Below are positions 1 to 7,281 of a stretch of DNA of 64,000 bases, one piece after another. Position numbers and translations under genes: made by a program. Positions within the stretch are counted from its first letter, which is position 1; each line of letters begins with the position of its first letter. Source of the DNA: Duganella rivi. Lineage in GTDB: Bacteria; Pseudomonadota; Gammaproteobacteria; Burkholderiales; Burkholderiaceae_D. Location: NCBI RefSeq assembly GCF_009857435.1, contig NZ_WWCK01000008.1:124001-188000 (forward strand), given 5' to 3'. The notes beneath the pieces were generated by a model, which saw only the letters and a program-made list of their open reading frames with translations, did not search any database and was not told the origin of the DNA.

Positions 1-2
1 AT

Positions 3-695
3 AAACTTCCGCGTTACTCAAGATTTATTGAGGAAGGTAAAAGTGTAAAATCAAACACGTTGTCTACTATAGCTTTTTACAATAGAAACAGGGACGGAAA
101 ATCAAAGACCACAACCATTGGTATTAAAGAACCTGTTCCTAGTTCACTTGATAAAATATTGCAGTTCTTCGAATATTCTGGTCTTTTTAGAAAAACAAAA
201 AAACATTCTCGTGGCTCGCTAAGCTATGAGCGATATATGATTCACAATGCAGCGATAATTACATCAAATTCTCTTTCGTTAGGTCGATCGTTCTCAGTTA
301 GAGATATTATCGACAGTCTACAGACTAATGATTCTCACATCTATGTACGAACGACTACCGAAAAAATTGTAGACGATGATTTTGCAAATCTTCGGCTTAA
401 TTTACCTCCTTGCGTGGCATGTGGTCATGAGAGAAGTGGGGAAAGCCAAAAATTTTGTGGTAATTGTGGAGCAAAGTTGAAGGATTCTTCTGTGTATATG
501 GAACTGTTGCAGAAGCCGATTTCAGCTCTTCCACTGAGTGCCTCAAAATTAAAAGGAATCGATACAAAGACAAAGATAAAAACAATACAGGATCTTTTGC
601 TGGATGAAAGTCAGTCGCTTTTGAAAGTCCCGCGGATTGGAAAGATTTGGGCGCGTCGTATTAAAACTATGGCCGAGGAGTTTATTAGTGTCTAA
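3..695 (+). CDS. Zinc-ribbon and helix-hairpin-helix protein, 5' end missing
   Basis: The reading frame is open from base 3 with no start codon that must be used, so this is the C-terminal 230 residues of a longer protein. TTG at 60 is only an internal possibility. A CxxC...CxxC zinc ribbon (CVACG ... FCGNCG) lies near visible residues 137-160. The last 50 residues (LLKVPRIGKIWARRIKTMAE) resemble a helix-hairpin-helix or RNA polymerase alpha C-terminal fold, which suggests nucleic-acid binding. The region before the zinc ribbon looks like a winged helix. Any catalytic part, such as an ATPase, would lie upstream and cannot be judged here. Codon use is AT-rich, and the next gene overlaps by 8 bases. 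No family name is assigned. Confidence 0.7.
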   Translation, partial: KLPRYSRFIEEGKSVKSNTLSTIAFYNRNRDGKSKTTTIGIKEPVPSSLDKILQFFEYSGLFRKTKKHSRGSLSYERYMIHNAAIITSNSLSLGRSFSVRDIIDSLQTNDSHIYVRTTTEKIVDDDFANLRLNLPPCVACGHERSGESQKFCGNCGAKLKDSSVYMELLQKPISALPLSASKLKGIDTKTKIKTIQDLLLDESQSLLKVPRIGKIWARRIKTMAEEFISV

Positions 696-1503
696 GCCTC
701 CTCTGCCGCTGCCAAACGAACAGCCTAGTACATTGCAGATAAATATTACACAGTTTCTTCAATCTAAAGATTTTGAGGAGAAATCACCTTATAATGTCTT
801 TTTGGAGGGGCAGAAGTTACTGATCGTAATCGCAAATCAAGACCCTACCGATGTCGCAAATATTCAACTTCTTACTTTAGGCCTTTCATCTTTAATTGAG
901 CATTATTTTCGTTCGGTAATAAGTAAAGCATTATTGCTCTGTCCTCAATCGAAAGATGGGGCATTGCGCAATGCTCAAATTTCCCTGGCGGCTGCAAGTT
1001 ATTATAAAAATGAAAATCTAGGTAGGGCGATTTTCGACAATGTTAATTTTTCAGATAGTAAGATCATCATGGAGCAAACTGATGATTTTCTCGGGATAAA
1101 TTTGAAATCATCGTCGGATAATGTTAAGACAGCATTAAGTGACCTTCAGAAAATATTTATACTCAGGCATGCGGTAGTTCATGCTAACGGATTTTTAAGC
1201 CCTAAAAATTTAATGGAATTAAAATCGAATTATCAAACCATAACCGCTGTTTCAACGTCATATGCTTCTTTTGAAAACATGGTCGAGGTGGCTCTTAATT
1301 CCATTCAAACTTATAATTCTTTTATATTTTCATGTTTACTAAAGCGAGCATATCAAAAAGAATATATAAAATTTGATTCCGCAGAGGCCGATATTAAGGA
1401 ATTCGAGAAATATTGGCTCTTGTTTCTTGGTGAAGATACGCCGGAAGCTGATGCAAGTATCTCTTCTAATTATCAAAAAGCGAAATTGCACTTTGCGAGT
1501 TAG
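688..1503 (+). CDS. HEPN-like protein, putative RNase or toxin-type effector
   Basis: The start is GTG at 688, with GAGGAG at 675-680 inside the preceding gene and an 8-base overlap, so translation is probably coupled. The 271-residue product is mostly helical. It contains ILRHAVVHANG with the R-x4-H signature (R160, H165) typical of HEPN ribonuclease domains of abortive-infection, toxin and CRISPR proteins. A helix rich in aromatic and charged residues follows, as is common in HEPN folds. The motif is seen. RNase activity and a defence role are inferred from the motif, the AT-rich composition and the tight pairing with a nucleic-acid-binding partner. A non-catalytic HEPN or a chance motif is the alternative. 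Confidence 0.6.
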   Translation: MSKPPLPLPNEQPSTLQINITQFLQSKDFEEKSPYNVFLEGQKLLIVIANQDPTDVANIQLLTLGLSSLIEHYFRSVISKALLLCPQSKDGALRNAQISLAAASYYKNENLGRAIFDNVNFSDSKIIMEQTDDFLGINLKSSSDNVKTALSDLQKIFILRHAVVHANGFLSPKNLMELKSNYQTITAVSTSYASFENMVEVALNSIQTYNSFIFSCLLKRAYQKEYIKFDSAEADIKEFEKYWLLFLGEDTPEADASISSNYQKAKLHFAS

Positions 1504-1711
1504 TTTTCATGTAGTCACCGCTTCTTACAGGCGCAGCGATGAGATGCGAAGATTTTAGTGCAAGCAGAGTTGCATTGTTTTTACCATGATTTGACATGGA
1601 ATTTTGCGTTGCTGAGCGTTTCTTAGATAACCCAGTTTGACGCAACTCAATCGGAGCATGGCGAACGCGGCCTAACATCAGGGTTCATTTCGACTCTGTG
1701 TGCCGCTTGCC

Positions 1712-1957
1712 ATGCCTGTCATCTTGCGCTACAAAGGTTATGCGCTGTTTTTTTATTCCAGCGAGGGTTTTCCGCGCGAACCTATGCACATTCACGTCCG
1801 TGGCAACGGCGGTGACGCAAAGATCTGGTTGGAGCCGGAGATTATGGTGGCAAGCTCTGCCGCTATCCCGGCCAAAAAGCTGCGCGAGCTTATCAGCTTA
1901 GTGCGGGAGCAACGTGAGCTTTTTATTGAAGCTTGGAAGGGGTATTTCGATGAATAA
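1712..1957 (+). CDS. DUF4160 domain protein
   Basis: This 81-residue protein begins MPVILRYKGYALFFYSSEG and contains the MHIHVRG stretch, both typical of DUF4160. ATG at 1712 is preferred over GTG at 1700 because family members start with MP followed by a beta strand. The C-terminus is a helix rich in Arg and Glu. The stop overlaps the start of the downstream DUF2442 gene. DUF4160 and DUF2442 genes commonly sit side by side and have been proposed as a toxin-antitoxin-like pair, but no activity is established here. The base composition is intermediate between the AT-rich island and the backbone. Confidence 0.8.
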   Translation: MPVILRYKGYALFFYSSEGFPREPMHIHVRGNGGDAKIWLEPEIMVASSAAIPAKKLRELISLVREQRELFIEAWKGYFDE

Positions 1958-2231
1958 CGCTTTGGCATTGCGCTTGTCGTTCGACGATCAGACCATGTGG
2001 GTGCATCTTGTCGATGGGCGTACGCTGGGTGTGCCTCTGAGCTTTTTTCCTCGTCTCCAAAATGCGAATCCTGTACAGCGCTTGCAATATACTTTCAGCG
2101 GCAATGGCAAAGGCCTGCATTGGGATGCGCTCGATGAAGACATTAATGTTGAGCACTTGTTGATGGGGTATTGTGACACCACTAATGTGCGAAGCCGCAC
2201 ACCGGGAGGGGCGATCTCGGGAGTAAAATAG
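1950..2231 (+). CDS. DUF2442 domain protein
   Basis: The 93-residue product starts at ATG 1950, which overlaps the TAA stop of the DUF4160 gene by 8 bases. It shows the DUF2442 pattern: a strand with VHLVDGRTLGVPLSFFPRL, then a Trp-rich segment (LHWDALDEDINVEHLL) ending in a hydrophobic helix. Family members are short and often partnered with DUF4160. The C-terminal 20 residues after LLMGY are not typical of the family and may be a loose tail. The next gene starts 5 bases downstream, so read-through transcription is likely. Function is unknown, and the pairing suggests a small two-gene module. Confidence 0.8.
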   Translation: MNNALALRLSFDDQTMWVHLVDGRTLGVPLSFFPRLQNANPVQRLQYTFSGNGKGLHWDALDEDINVEHLLMGYCDTTNVRSRTPGGAISGVK

Positions 2232-2236
2232 GGTTC

Positions 2237-3052
2237 ATGAGACTCCGCGTTGCTACCTACAACATTCACAAGGGCGTTTCCGCCATCCGTGCCGAGCCGC
2301 GCGTGCTGGCGCTGAAGCAGGCTATCGGCATGTTTGATGCCGATGTGGTTTTTTTGCAAGAGGTGCAGGGCAAGCATGACCTCAAGGCCGCCAAGTATGG
2401 CGCCGAGCACCTCGGCCACAAGCATTGGCCCGCTGCAGCGCAGCATGAATTTTTTGCCGGCGAGTCGCGGCATTTGCACGCGGCTTACGGCATGAATGCG
2501 ATCTACGATCACGGCCATCATGGCAACGCGCTGCTTAGCGCTTTCCCGATCGATAACCACGCTAATCATGATGTATCCGACCACGCGTATGAGCAGCGCG
2601 GGATTCTGCATTGTGTGCTCCGTACGCCGCAGGGGCCGGTGCATTGCTATGTGGTTCACCTTGGCTTGTTCGAGGGCAGCCGCAGGCGCCAGACGCAGGC
2701 CTTGATTTCGGCCGTGCGCGAGTCGGCGCCGAATGGCGAGCCGGTGGTGATTGCCGGCGATTTCAACGACTGGCGCAATACGCTCAGCGAGGAGCTGCGC
2801 AACGCGCTTGGCGTGGTGGAAGCCTTCGAAGAAATCGGCGGCAACTCGGCGCTGGATGACATCATGCGCAAGCTGCGCCGCAAGGCCGGCGTTGCCCCGG
2901 CCCGCACTTTCCCGGCCGGCCTGCCGTTCTTCCGTCTCGACCGCATTTACGTGCGCGGCTTCAAAGTGGAGACGGCAGAGGTAATGCATGGTAGTCTGTG
3001 GGCCAAGCTCTCAGACCACGCTCCCATCGTCGCCTCGCTGACGCTGGCTTGA
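2237..3052 (+). CDS. Endonuclease/exonuclease/phosphatase family protein (YbhP-like)
   Basis: This 271-residue metal-dependent phosphodiesterase fold shows the family motifs in order: ATYNIHKG at the N-terminus, FLQEV, the GDFNDWRN metal-binding loop and the C-terminal SDHAPI motif. It has no clear signal peptide. It lies 9 bases upstream of a ClsB-type cardiolipin synthase, the same order as ybhP-clsB in Escherichia coli, which supports a link to phospholipid metabolism. The substrate is unknown and the E. coli parallel is inference from gene order. Confidence 0.85.
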   Translation: MRLRVATYNIHKGVSAIRAEPRVLALKQAIGMFDADVVFLQEVQGKHDLKAAKYGAEHLGHKHWPAAAQHEFFAGESRHLHAAYGMNAIYDHGHHGNALLSAFPIDNHANHDVSDHAYEQRGILHCVLRTPQGPVHCYVVHLGLFEGSRRRQTQALISAVRESAPNGEPVVIAGDFNDWRNTLSEELRNALGVVEAFEEIGGNSALDDIMRKLRRKAGVAPARTFPAGLPFFRLDRIYVRGFKVETAEVMHGSLWAKLSDHAPIVASLTLA

Positions 3053-3061
3053 GCACCGACT

Positions 3062-4225
3062 ATGCGCCCAGTAAATTTTTTAGCCGATAACGAAGTCACG
3101 CTGCTGCACACCGGCACCGATTATTTCCCGGCGCTGATCAATGCTATCGACAACGCGCAGTACGAGGTGTATTTCGAAACCTACATCTTCGCCGGCGACG
3201 ACACCGGCCAGAAGGTGCTGGCCGCGCTGATCAATGCCGCCCAGCGCGGCGTGCAGGTGCGCGTAATTACCGACTGGTGGGGCACCGGCCGTCGCCAAAT
3301 CAACAGCATGCACCAGCAGTTCGCCGATGGCGGCGTCGAGCACCGCATGTTCAATCCCTGGTTCAAGCGCGGCATCACGCGCACCCATCGCAAGATTTGT
3401 GTGGTCGATCGCAAGGTGGCCTACGTCGGCGGCATCAATATCAACGACGATATGTTCTGCGATTACGATCACAGCAAGCCGCTGCCGGCGCCGCGCTGGG
3501 ATTTCGCGGTGCAGGTGCGCGGGCCGCTGGTGGCCGATATCCAGCTGGAAGCGGTGACGCAGTGGCGCCGCCTCGGCAAGCTCAGCATCATTAAGCGGAT
3601 CGGCCTGTACCGCGACATGCGCAAGGTGCAGAAGATCGCCGCCGAGCACGCCGTGCAAGCGGGCTTTGTGGTGCGCGATAATCTGCGCAATCGCCGCACC
3701 ATCCAGCGCGCCTATTTGCAAGCACTGGGCCGCGCGCGCAAGACCGTGCTGCTGGCCAATCCTTACTTTGCACCGGGCCGCAAGTTCCGCCGCGCGCTGG
3801 CCGCCGCTGCCGAGCGCGGCGTTGAGGTGGTGCTGCTGATCGGCGTCGGCGAGATCTGGCTGCAGGACGCGGTCGCGCATTCCTTCTACCCCAAGCTGCT
3901 TGCAGCCGGCGTCAAAGTGGTGGAATATCACAAGACGCAATTGCACGCCAAGGTGGCGGTGATCGATGACGATTGGGCGACGGTCGGCTCCAGCAACGTG
4001 GACGGCCTGAGCCTGTTCCTCAACCAGGAAGCCAACGTGGTGATCAAGGACGCAGTGTTCGCGCAGAGCCTGCGCCGCCACATCGAGGAGGCGGTTGCCG
4101 ACGGCAAGGTCATCACTTACGATGACTTCGAGCACGTCGGCCACGTGAAGCGCATCGGCTACGAGATCGCGTTCGTGTTTTACAAATTATTGATGCGGGT
4201 GTTCGCTGTGGAGAAATACGCGTGA
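3062..4225 (+). CDS. Cardiolipin synthase ClsB (phospholipase D family)
   Basis: The 387-residue protein carries two phospholipase D HKD motifs, HRKICVVDRKVAYVGG in the first half and HAKVAVIDDDWATVGSSNVD in the second. The typical opening is present (NEVTLLHTGTDYFPAL then YFETYIF). It has no N-terminal membrane anchors, which fits ClsB rather than ClsA. It makes cardiolipin by transfer of a phosphatidyl group at the cytoplasmic membrane. The upstream partner is the YbhP-like protein. The downstream hslR start overlaps its stop by 4 bases, so all three genes are probably one transcript. Confidence 0.92.
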   Translation: MRPVNFLADNEVTLLHTGTDYFPALINAIDNAQYEVYFETYIFAGDDTGQKVLAALINAAQRGVQVRVITDWWGTGRRQINSMHQQFADGGVEHRMFNPWFKRGITRTHRKICVVDRKVAYVGGININDDMFCDYDHSKPLPAPRWDFAVQVRGPLVADIQLEAVTQWRRLGKLSIIKRIGLYRDMRKVQKIAAEHAVQAGFVVRDNLRNRRTIQRAYLQALGRARKTVLLANPYFAPGRKFRRALAAAAERGVEVVLLIGVGEIWLQDAVAHSFYPKLLAAGVKVVEYHKTQLHAKVAVIDDDWATVGSSNVDGLSLFLNQEANVVIKDAVFAQSLRRHIEEAVADGKVITYDDFEHVGHVKRIGYEIAFVFYKLLMRVFAVEKYA

Positions 4226-4593
4226 GCGAAGGTGTACGACTGGATAAATGGCTGTGGGCAGCGCGCTTCTTTAAAACCCGTTCGCTGGCCACGGACGCGG
4301 TGGATCGCGGCAAGGTTACCGTCAATCGTGACCGCGTCAAGCCGGCGCGCACCGTCAAGATCGGCGATGTGCTGGAAATCGATAACGGCTCCGATCAATG
4401 GGAAGTGGACGTGATGGGCCTGTCCGATGTGCGCGCCGCGGCCCCGATTGCCCGCAATCTGTACGAAGAGACCGATGTCAGCGTTGCGCGCCGCGCTGCG
4501 GTCACGGAAAACCGCCGCCTGTTCCGCGAACCGAGCGCTGATTTCAAGGGCCGCCCGACCAAACGCGATCGCCGCTTGATAGGCAAACTCTAA
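4222..4593 (+). CDS. Heat-shock protein Hsp15, S4-domain ribosome-associated protein
   Basis: This 123-residue protein starts at GTG 4222, overlapping the clsB stop. The S4 RNA-binding domain fills the N-terminal half (VRLDKWLWAARFFKTRSLA, then GKVTVN and the DVLEID strand). The basic tail ends KRDRRLIGKL. Size and motif match HslR, which binds free 50S subunits carrying nascent chains after heat shock. A dedicated promoter was not seen, and expression with clsB is likely. Confidence 0.9.
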   Translation: MSEGVRLDKWLWAARFFKTRSLATDAVDRGKVTVNRDRVKPARTVKIGDVLEIDNGSDQWEVDVMGLSDVRAAAPIARNLYEETDVSVARRAAVTENRRLFREPSADFKGRPTKRDRRLIGKL

Positions 4594-4799
4594 CTTAGTT
4601 TCCCTTCCGCATTGCTGCTATGCAGCAATAGAACGCCACCTCTAACGGTACTGTTTGACATTCACCTGTAAGTGGATAATAGTACGAGCGTTCGCAATTC
4701 TTTTCACACAGAGTAAATTTAACTGGAGCAGAATATTCCTTTCTCCTCTAATGACCTTTTACTCTGGGATGCAATCTTATTAATACCTCAACTAAATTT

Positions 4800-5423
4800 A
4801 TGCGCAAAGGCGAGTTAACCCGCGCTGCAATCCTGGATGTGGCCCTCGATCTGGCCAGCCGCGATGGTCTGGAAGGTCTGACCATAGGATTGCTCGCGGA
4901 TAAGATGAACATGAGCAAATCCGGCGTGTTCGCGCACTTCGGATCGCGTGAAGATTTGCAGTTGGAAGTACTGAAGCTGTATCACCACCGTTTCGAGCAG
5001 GAAGTGTTCTTCCCTAGCGTCAAAGAGCCGCGCGGCATTCAACGCCTCAAGGCCATGTTTGCGCGCTGGGTCAAGCGGGTCAGCGTGGAAGTGGCCTCGG
5101 GCTGCATCTACATCAGCGGCGCCGTGGAATACGACGACCGTCCCGGCCCGATCCGCGAAGAGCTGATGGCCATGGTCGGCGCGTGGCAAGGCGCACTGCT
5201 GCGCTGCGTGAAGCAGTCGGTCGAATGCGGCGATCTCAAAGCCGATACCGACCCGCAGCAGCTGGTGTACGAGATGTACGGCCTGATCCTCGCCCTGCAC
5301 CACGATGCGCGCTTCCTGCGCATCCCAGGCAGCCTGGAGCGGGCCGGCAAGGGCTTTGAGCGCTTGATCGAAACGTATCGCAATCCGCAATCGCCGGCAG
5401 CGGTGGTCGCACAACTCAGTTAA
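4800..5423 (+). CDS. TetR family regulator of the beta-oxidation cluster
   Basis: The N-terminal 60 residues are a TetR helix-turn-helix domain (TRAAILDVALDLASRDGLEGLT, MSKSGVFAHFGSREDL) and the rest is a helical ligand-binding domain. Length (207 residues) is normal. No strong ribosome site precedes ATG 4800. The gene lies 49 bases upstream of the acyl-CoA dehydrogenase on the same strand, so it probably controls the cluster in response to acyl-CoA or a fatty acid. That role is inference from position. The 206 bases before it hold a TTGACA at 4655-4660 but no well-spaced -10. Confidence 0.88.
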   Translation: MRKGELTRAAILDVALDLASRDGLEGLTIGLLADKMNMSKSGVFAHFGSREDLQLEVLKLYHHRFEQEVFFPSVKEPRGIQRLKAMFARWVKRVSVEVASGCIYISGAVEYDDRPGPIREELMAMVGAWQGALLRCVKQSVECGDLKADTDPQQLVYEMYGLILALHHDARFLRIPGSLERAGKGFERLIETYRNPQSPAAVVAQLS

Positions 5424-5472
5424 GTTGCATTAATTAATTCAAACATTCAAAAGTAGTCATCAGGAGAAAATC

Positions 5473-7263
5473 ATGGGTCAATACGTCGCGCCAATCCGGG
5501 ATATGCAATTCGTTCTGCACGAGCTGTTGAAAGTGGAAGACGAACTGAAGGCGCTGCCGAAGCACGCGGAAATCGATGCCGACATCATCAATCAGGTGTT
5601 GGAAGAGGGCGGCAAGTTCACCTCGGAAGTGCTGTTCCCGCTGAACCACTCGGGCGACCGCGAAGGCTGCAAACACGACGCCGCCACCAGCACCGTGACC
5701 ACTCCTAAAGGCTTCAAAGAAGCTTACAAGCAATACGTCGAAGGCGGCTGGGCTGCGCTGGCGTGCGATCCAGAATACGGCGGCCAAGGCCTGCCAGTGG
5801 TGATGAATAACTCGTTCTACGAGATGCTGAACTCGGCCAACCAGGCGTGGACCATGTACCCAGGCCTGTCGCACGGCGCCTACGAGTGCCTGAAAGAACA
5901 CGGCACCGACGAACAGAAAAAACTGTACCTGCCGAAGCTGGTATCGGGCGAGTGGACTGGCACCATGTGCCTGACCGAGCCGCACTGCGGCACCGACCTG
6001 GGCATGCTGCGCTCGAAAGCCGTGCCACAGGCCGACGGCTCGTGGCTGATCACCGGCAACAAGATCTTCATCTCGGCCGGCGAACACGACATGTCGGAAA
6101 ACATCCTGCACCTGGTGCTGGCACGCGTGCCTGACGCGCCGGAAGGCTCGAAAGGCATCTCGCTGTTCCTGGTGCCTAAATACCTGCCGAAAGAAGACGG
6201 CTCGATCGGCGAACGCAATCCAATCTTCTGCGGCGCCATCGAAGAAAAAATGGGCATCCACGGCAACTCGACCTGCCAGATGAACCTGGACGGCGCCAAG
6301 GGCTGGATTATCGGCCAGCCGAACAAAGGCCTGAACGCGATGTTCGTGTTCATGAACGCCGCCCGTCTGGGCGTTGGCATGCAGTCGCTGGGTCTGACAG
6401 AAGTCGCTTACCAGAACGCGCTGATCTACGCTAAAGACCGTATCCAGATGCGCTCGCTGACCGGCCCTAAAGCACCGGACAAGCCAGCCGACCCGATCAT
6501 CGTTCACCCGGACGTACGCCGCATGCTGTTGACCGGCAAAGCCTACGCTGAAGGCGCGCGCGCATTCACCTCGTACGTCGCGCTGCAGATCGACCGCGAA
6601 CTGAACCACCCGGACGAAGATGTGCGTAAAGAAGCCGCCGACGAAGTCGCGCTGCTGACCCCGATCATCAAGGCCTTCATCACCGACAACGCATGGATTG
6701 CCACCTCGGAAGCAATGCAAGTGTACGGCGGCCACGGCTACATCAGCGAGTGGGGCATGGAGCAGTACGTGCGCGACGCCCGTATCAACCTGATCTACGA
6801 AGGCACCAACACCGTGCAGTCGCTCGATTTGCTGGGTCGTAAGATCCTGGGCGACAACGGCGCCAAGCTGCGTAAATTCGGCGAGAAGATCAAGTCCTAC
6901 GTGGAAGAGAACGGCCTGGACGAAAAAATGTCCGAGTTCATCACCCCGCTGGGCGACCTGGGCGACAAGGTCACCAAGCTGACCATGGAAATCGGCATGA
7001 AAGCTTTCCAGAACGCCGACGAAGTGGGCGCTGCCGCCGTGCCGTACCTGCGCGTTGTGGGCCACCTGGTGTACTCGTACTTCTTCGCTCGCATGGCACA
7101 GATCGCCCTGGAAAAAGAAGACAGCGGCGACACCTTCTACAAATCGAAACTGGCTACCGCGCGCTTCTACTTCGCCCGTCTGCAACCAGAAACCGCAACC
7201 CTGATCCGTCAGGCACGCTCGGGCTCCGCCAACCTGATGGCACTCGACGCCGACCTGTTCTAA
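5473..7263 (+). CDS. Acyl-CoA dehydrogenase, long three-domain type
   Basis: The 596-residue flavoprotein starts at ATG 5473 with AGGAG at 5462-5466. It has the acyl-CoA dehydrogenase core: the signature MCLTEPHCGTDLG in the middle domain and, in the C-terminal helical domain, YGGHGYISEWGMEQYVRDARI and IYEGTNTVQSLDL. The extra C-terminal domain after residue 470 is found in the roughly 600-residue class that includes DmdC-like enzymes. It catalyses the first, FAD-dependent step of beta-oxidation. It is followed at short spacing by the hydroxyacyl dehydrogenase and thiolase. Codon use is very strongly biased, suggesting high expression. Confidence 0.92.
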   Translation: MGQYVAPIRDMQFVLHELLKVEDELKALPKHAEIDADIINQVLEEGGKFTSEVLFPLNHSGDREGCKHDAATSTVTTPKGFKEAYKQYVEGGWAALACDPEYGGQGLPVVMNNSFYEMLNSANQAWTMYPGLSHGAYECLKEHGTDEQKKLYLPKLVSGEWTGTMCLTEPHCGTDLGMLRSKAVPQADGSWLITGNKIFISAGEHDMSENILHLVLARVPDAPEGSKGISLFLVPKYLPKEDGSIGERNPIFCGAIEEKMGIHGNSTCQMNLDGAKGWIIGQPNKGLNAMFVFMNAARLGVGMQSLGLTEVAYQNALIYAKDRIQMRSLTGPKAPDKPADPIIVHPDVRRMLLTGKAYAEGARAFTSYVALQIDRELNHPDEDVRKEAADEVALLTPIIKAFITDNAWIATSEAMQVYGGHGYISEWGMEQYVRDARINLIYEGTNTVQSLDLLGRKILGDNGAKLRKFGEKIKSYVEENGLDEKMSEFITPLGDLGDKVTKLTMEIGMKAFQNADEVGAAAVPYLRVVGHLVYSYFFARMAQIALEKEDSGDTFYKSKLATARFYFARLQPETATLIRQARSGSANLMALDADLF

Positions 7264-7281
7264 GCAACCAGAGGAAACGAC

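Larger units (their letters stand above)
1..1560. other. AT-rich island at the left edge
   Basis: From the left edge to about position 1560 the DNA is clearly AT-rich, with many AAA, ATT and TTT codons and A/T third positions. From about 1700 onward the sequence turns GC-rich with G/C third positions. The two overlapping genes inside have the same codon use as each other and differ from everything to the right. This is directly visible and fits recent acquisition. No integrase, tRNA or flanking direct repeat was found on the right side, and the left boundary lies outside the window. Confidence 0.75.

Noticed and set aside
1504-1711. Possible attachment site or tRNA remnant at the right border of the AT-rich island
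   Set aside because: No tRNA-like segment, direct repeat or integrase remnant was recognised. The other border is outside the window.
4655-4683. TTGACA followed by GATAAT/TAATAG upstream of the TetR gene
   Set aside because: The -35 is perfect but spacing to GATAAT is only 14 bases and the alternative -10 at 16 bases matches poorly. Not strong enough to list as a promoter.
5429-5438. ATTAATTAAT palindrome between the TetR gene and the acyl-CoA dehydrogenase
   Set aside because: The position suits a TetR operator, but a 10-base A/T palindrome is weak evidence and no second copy was found near the TetR start.
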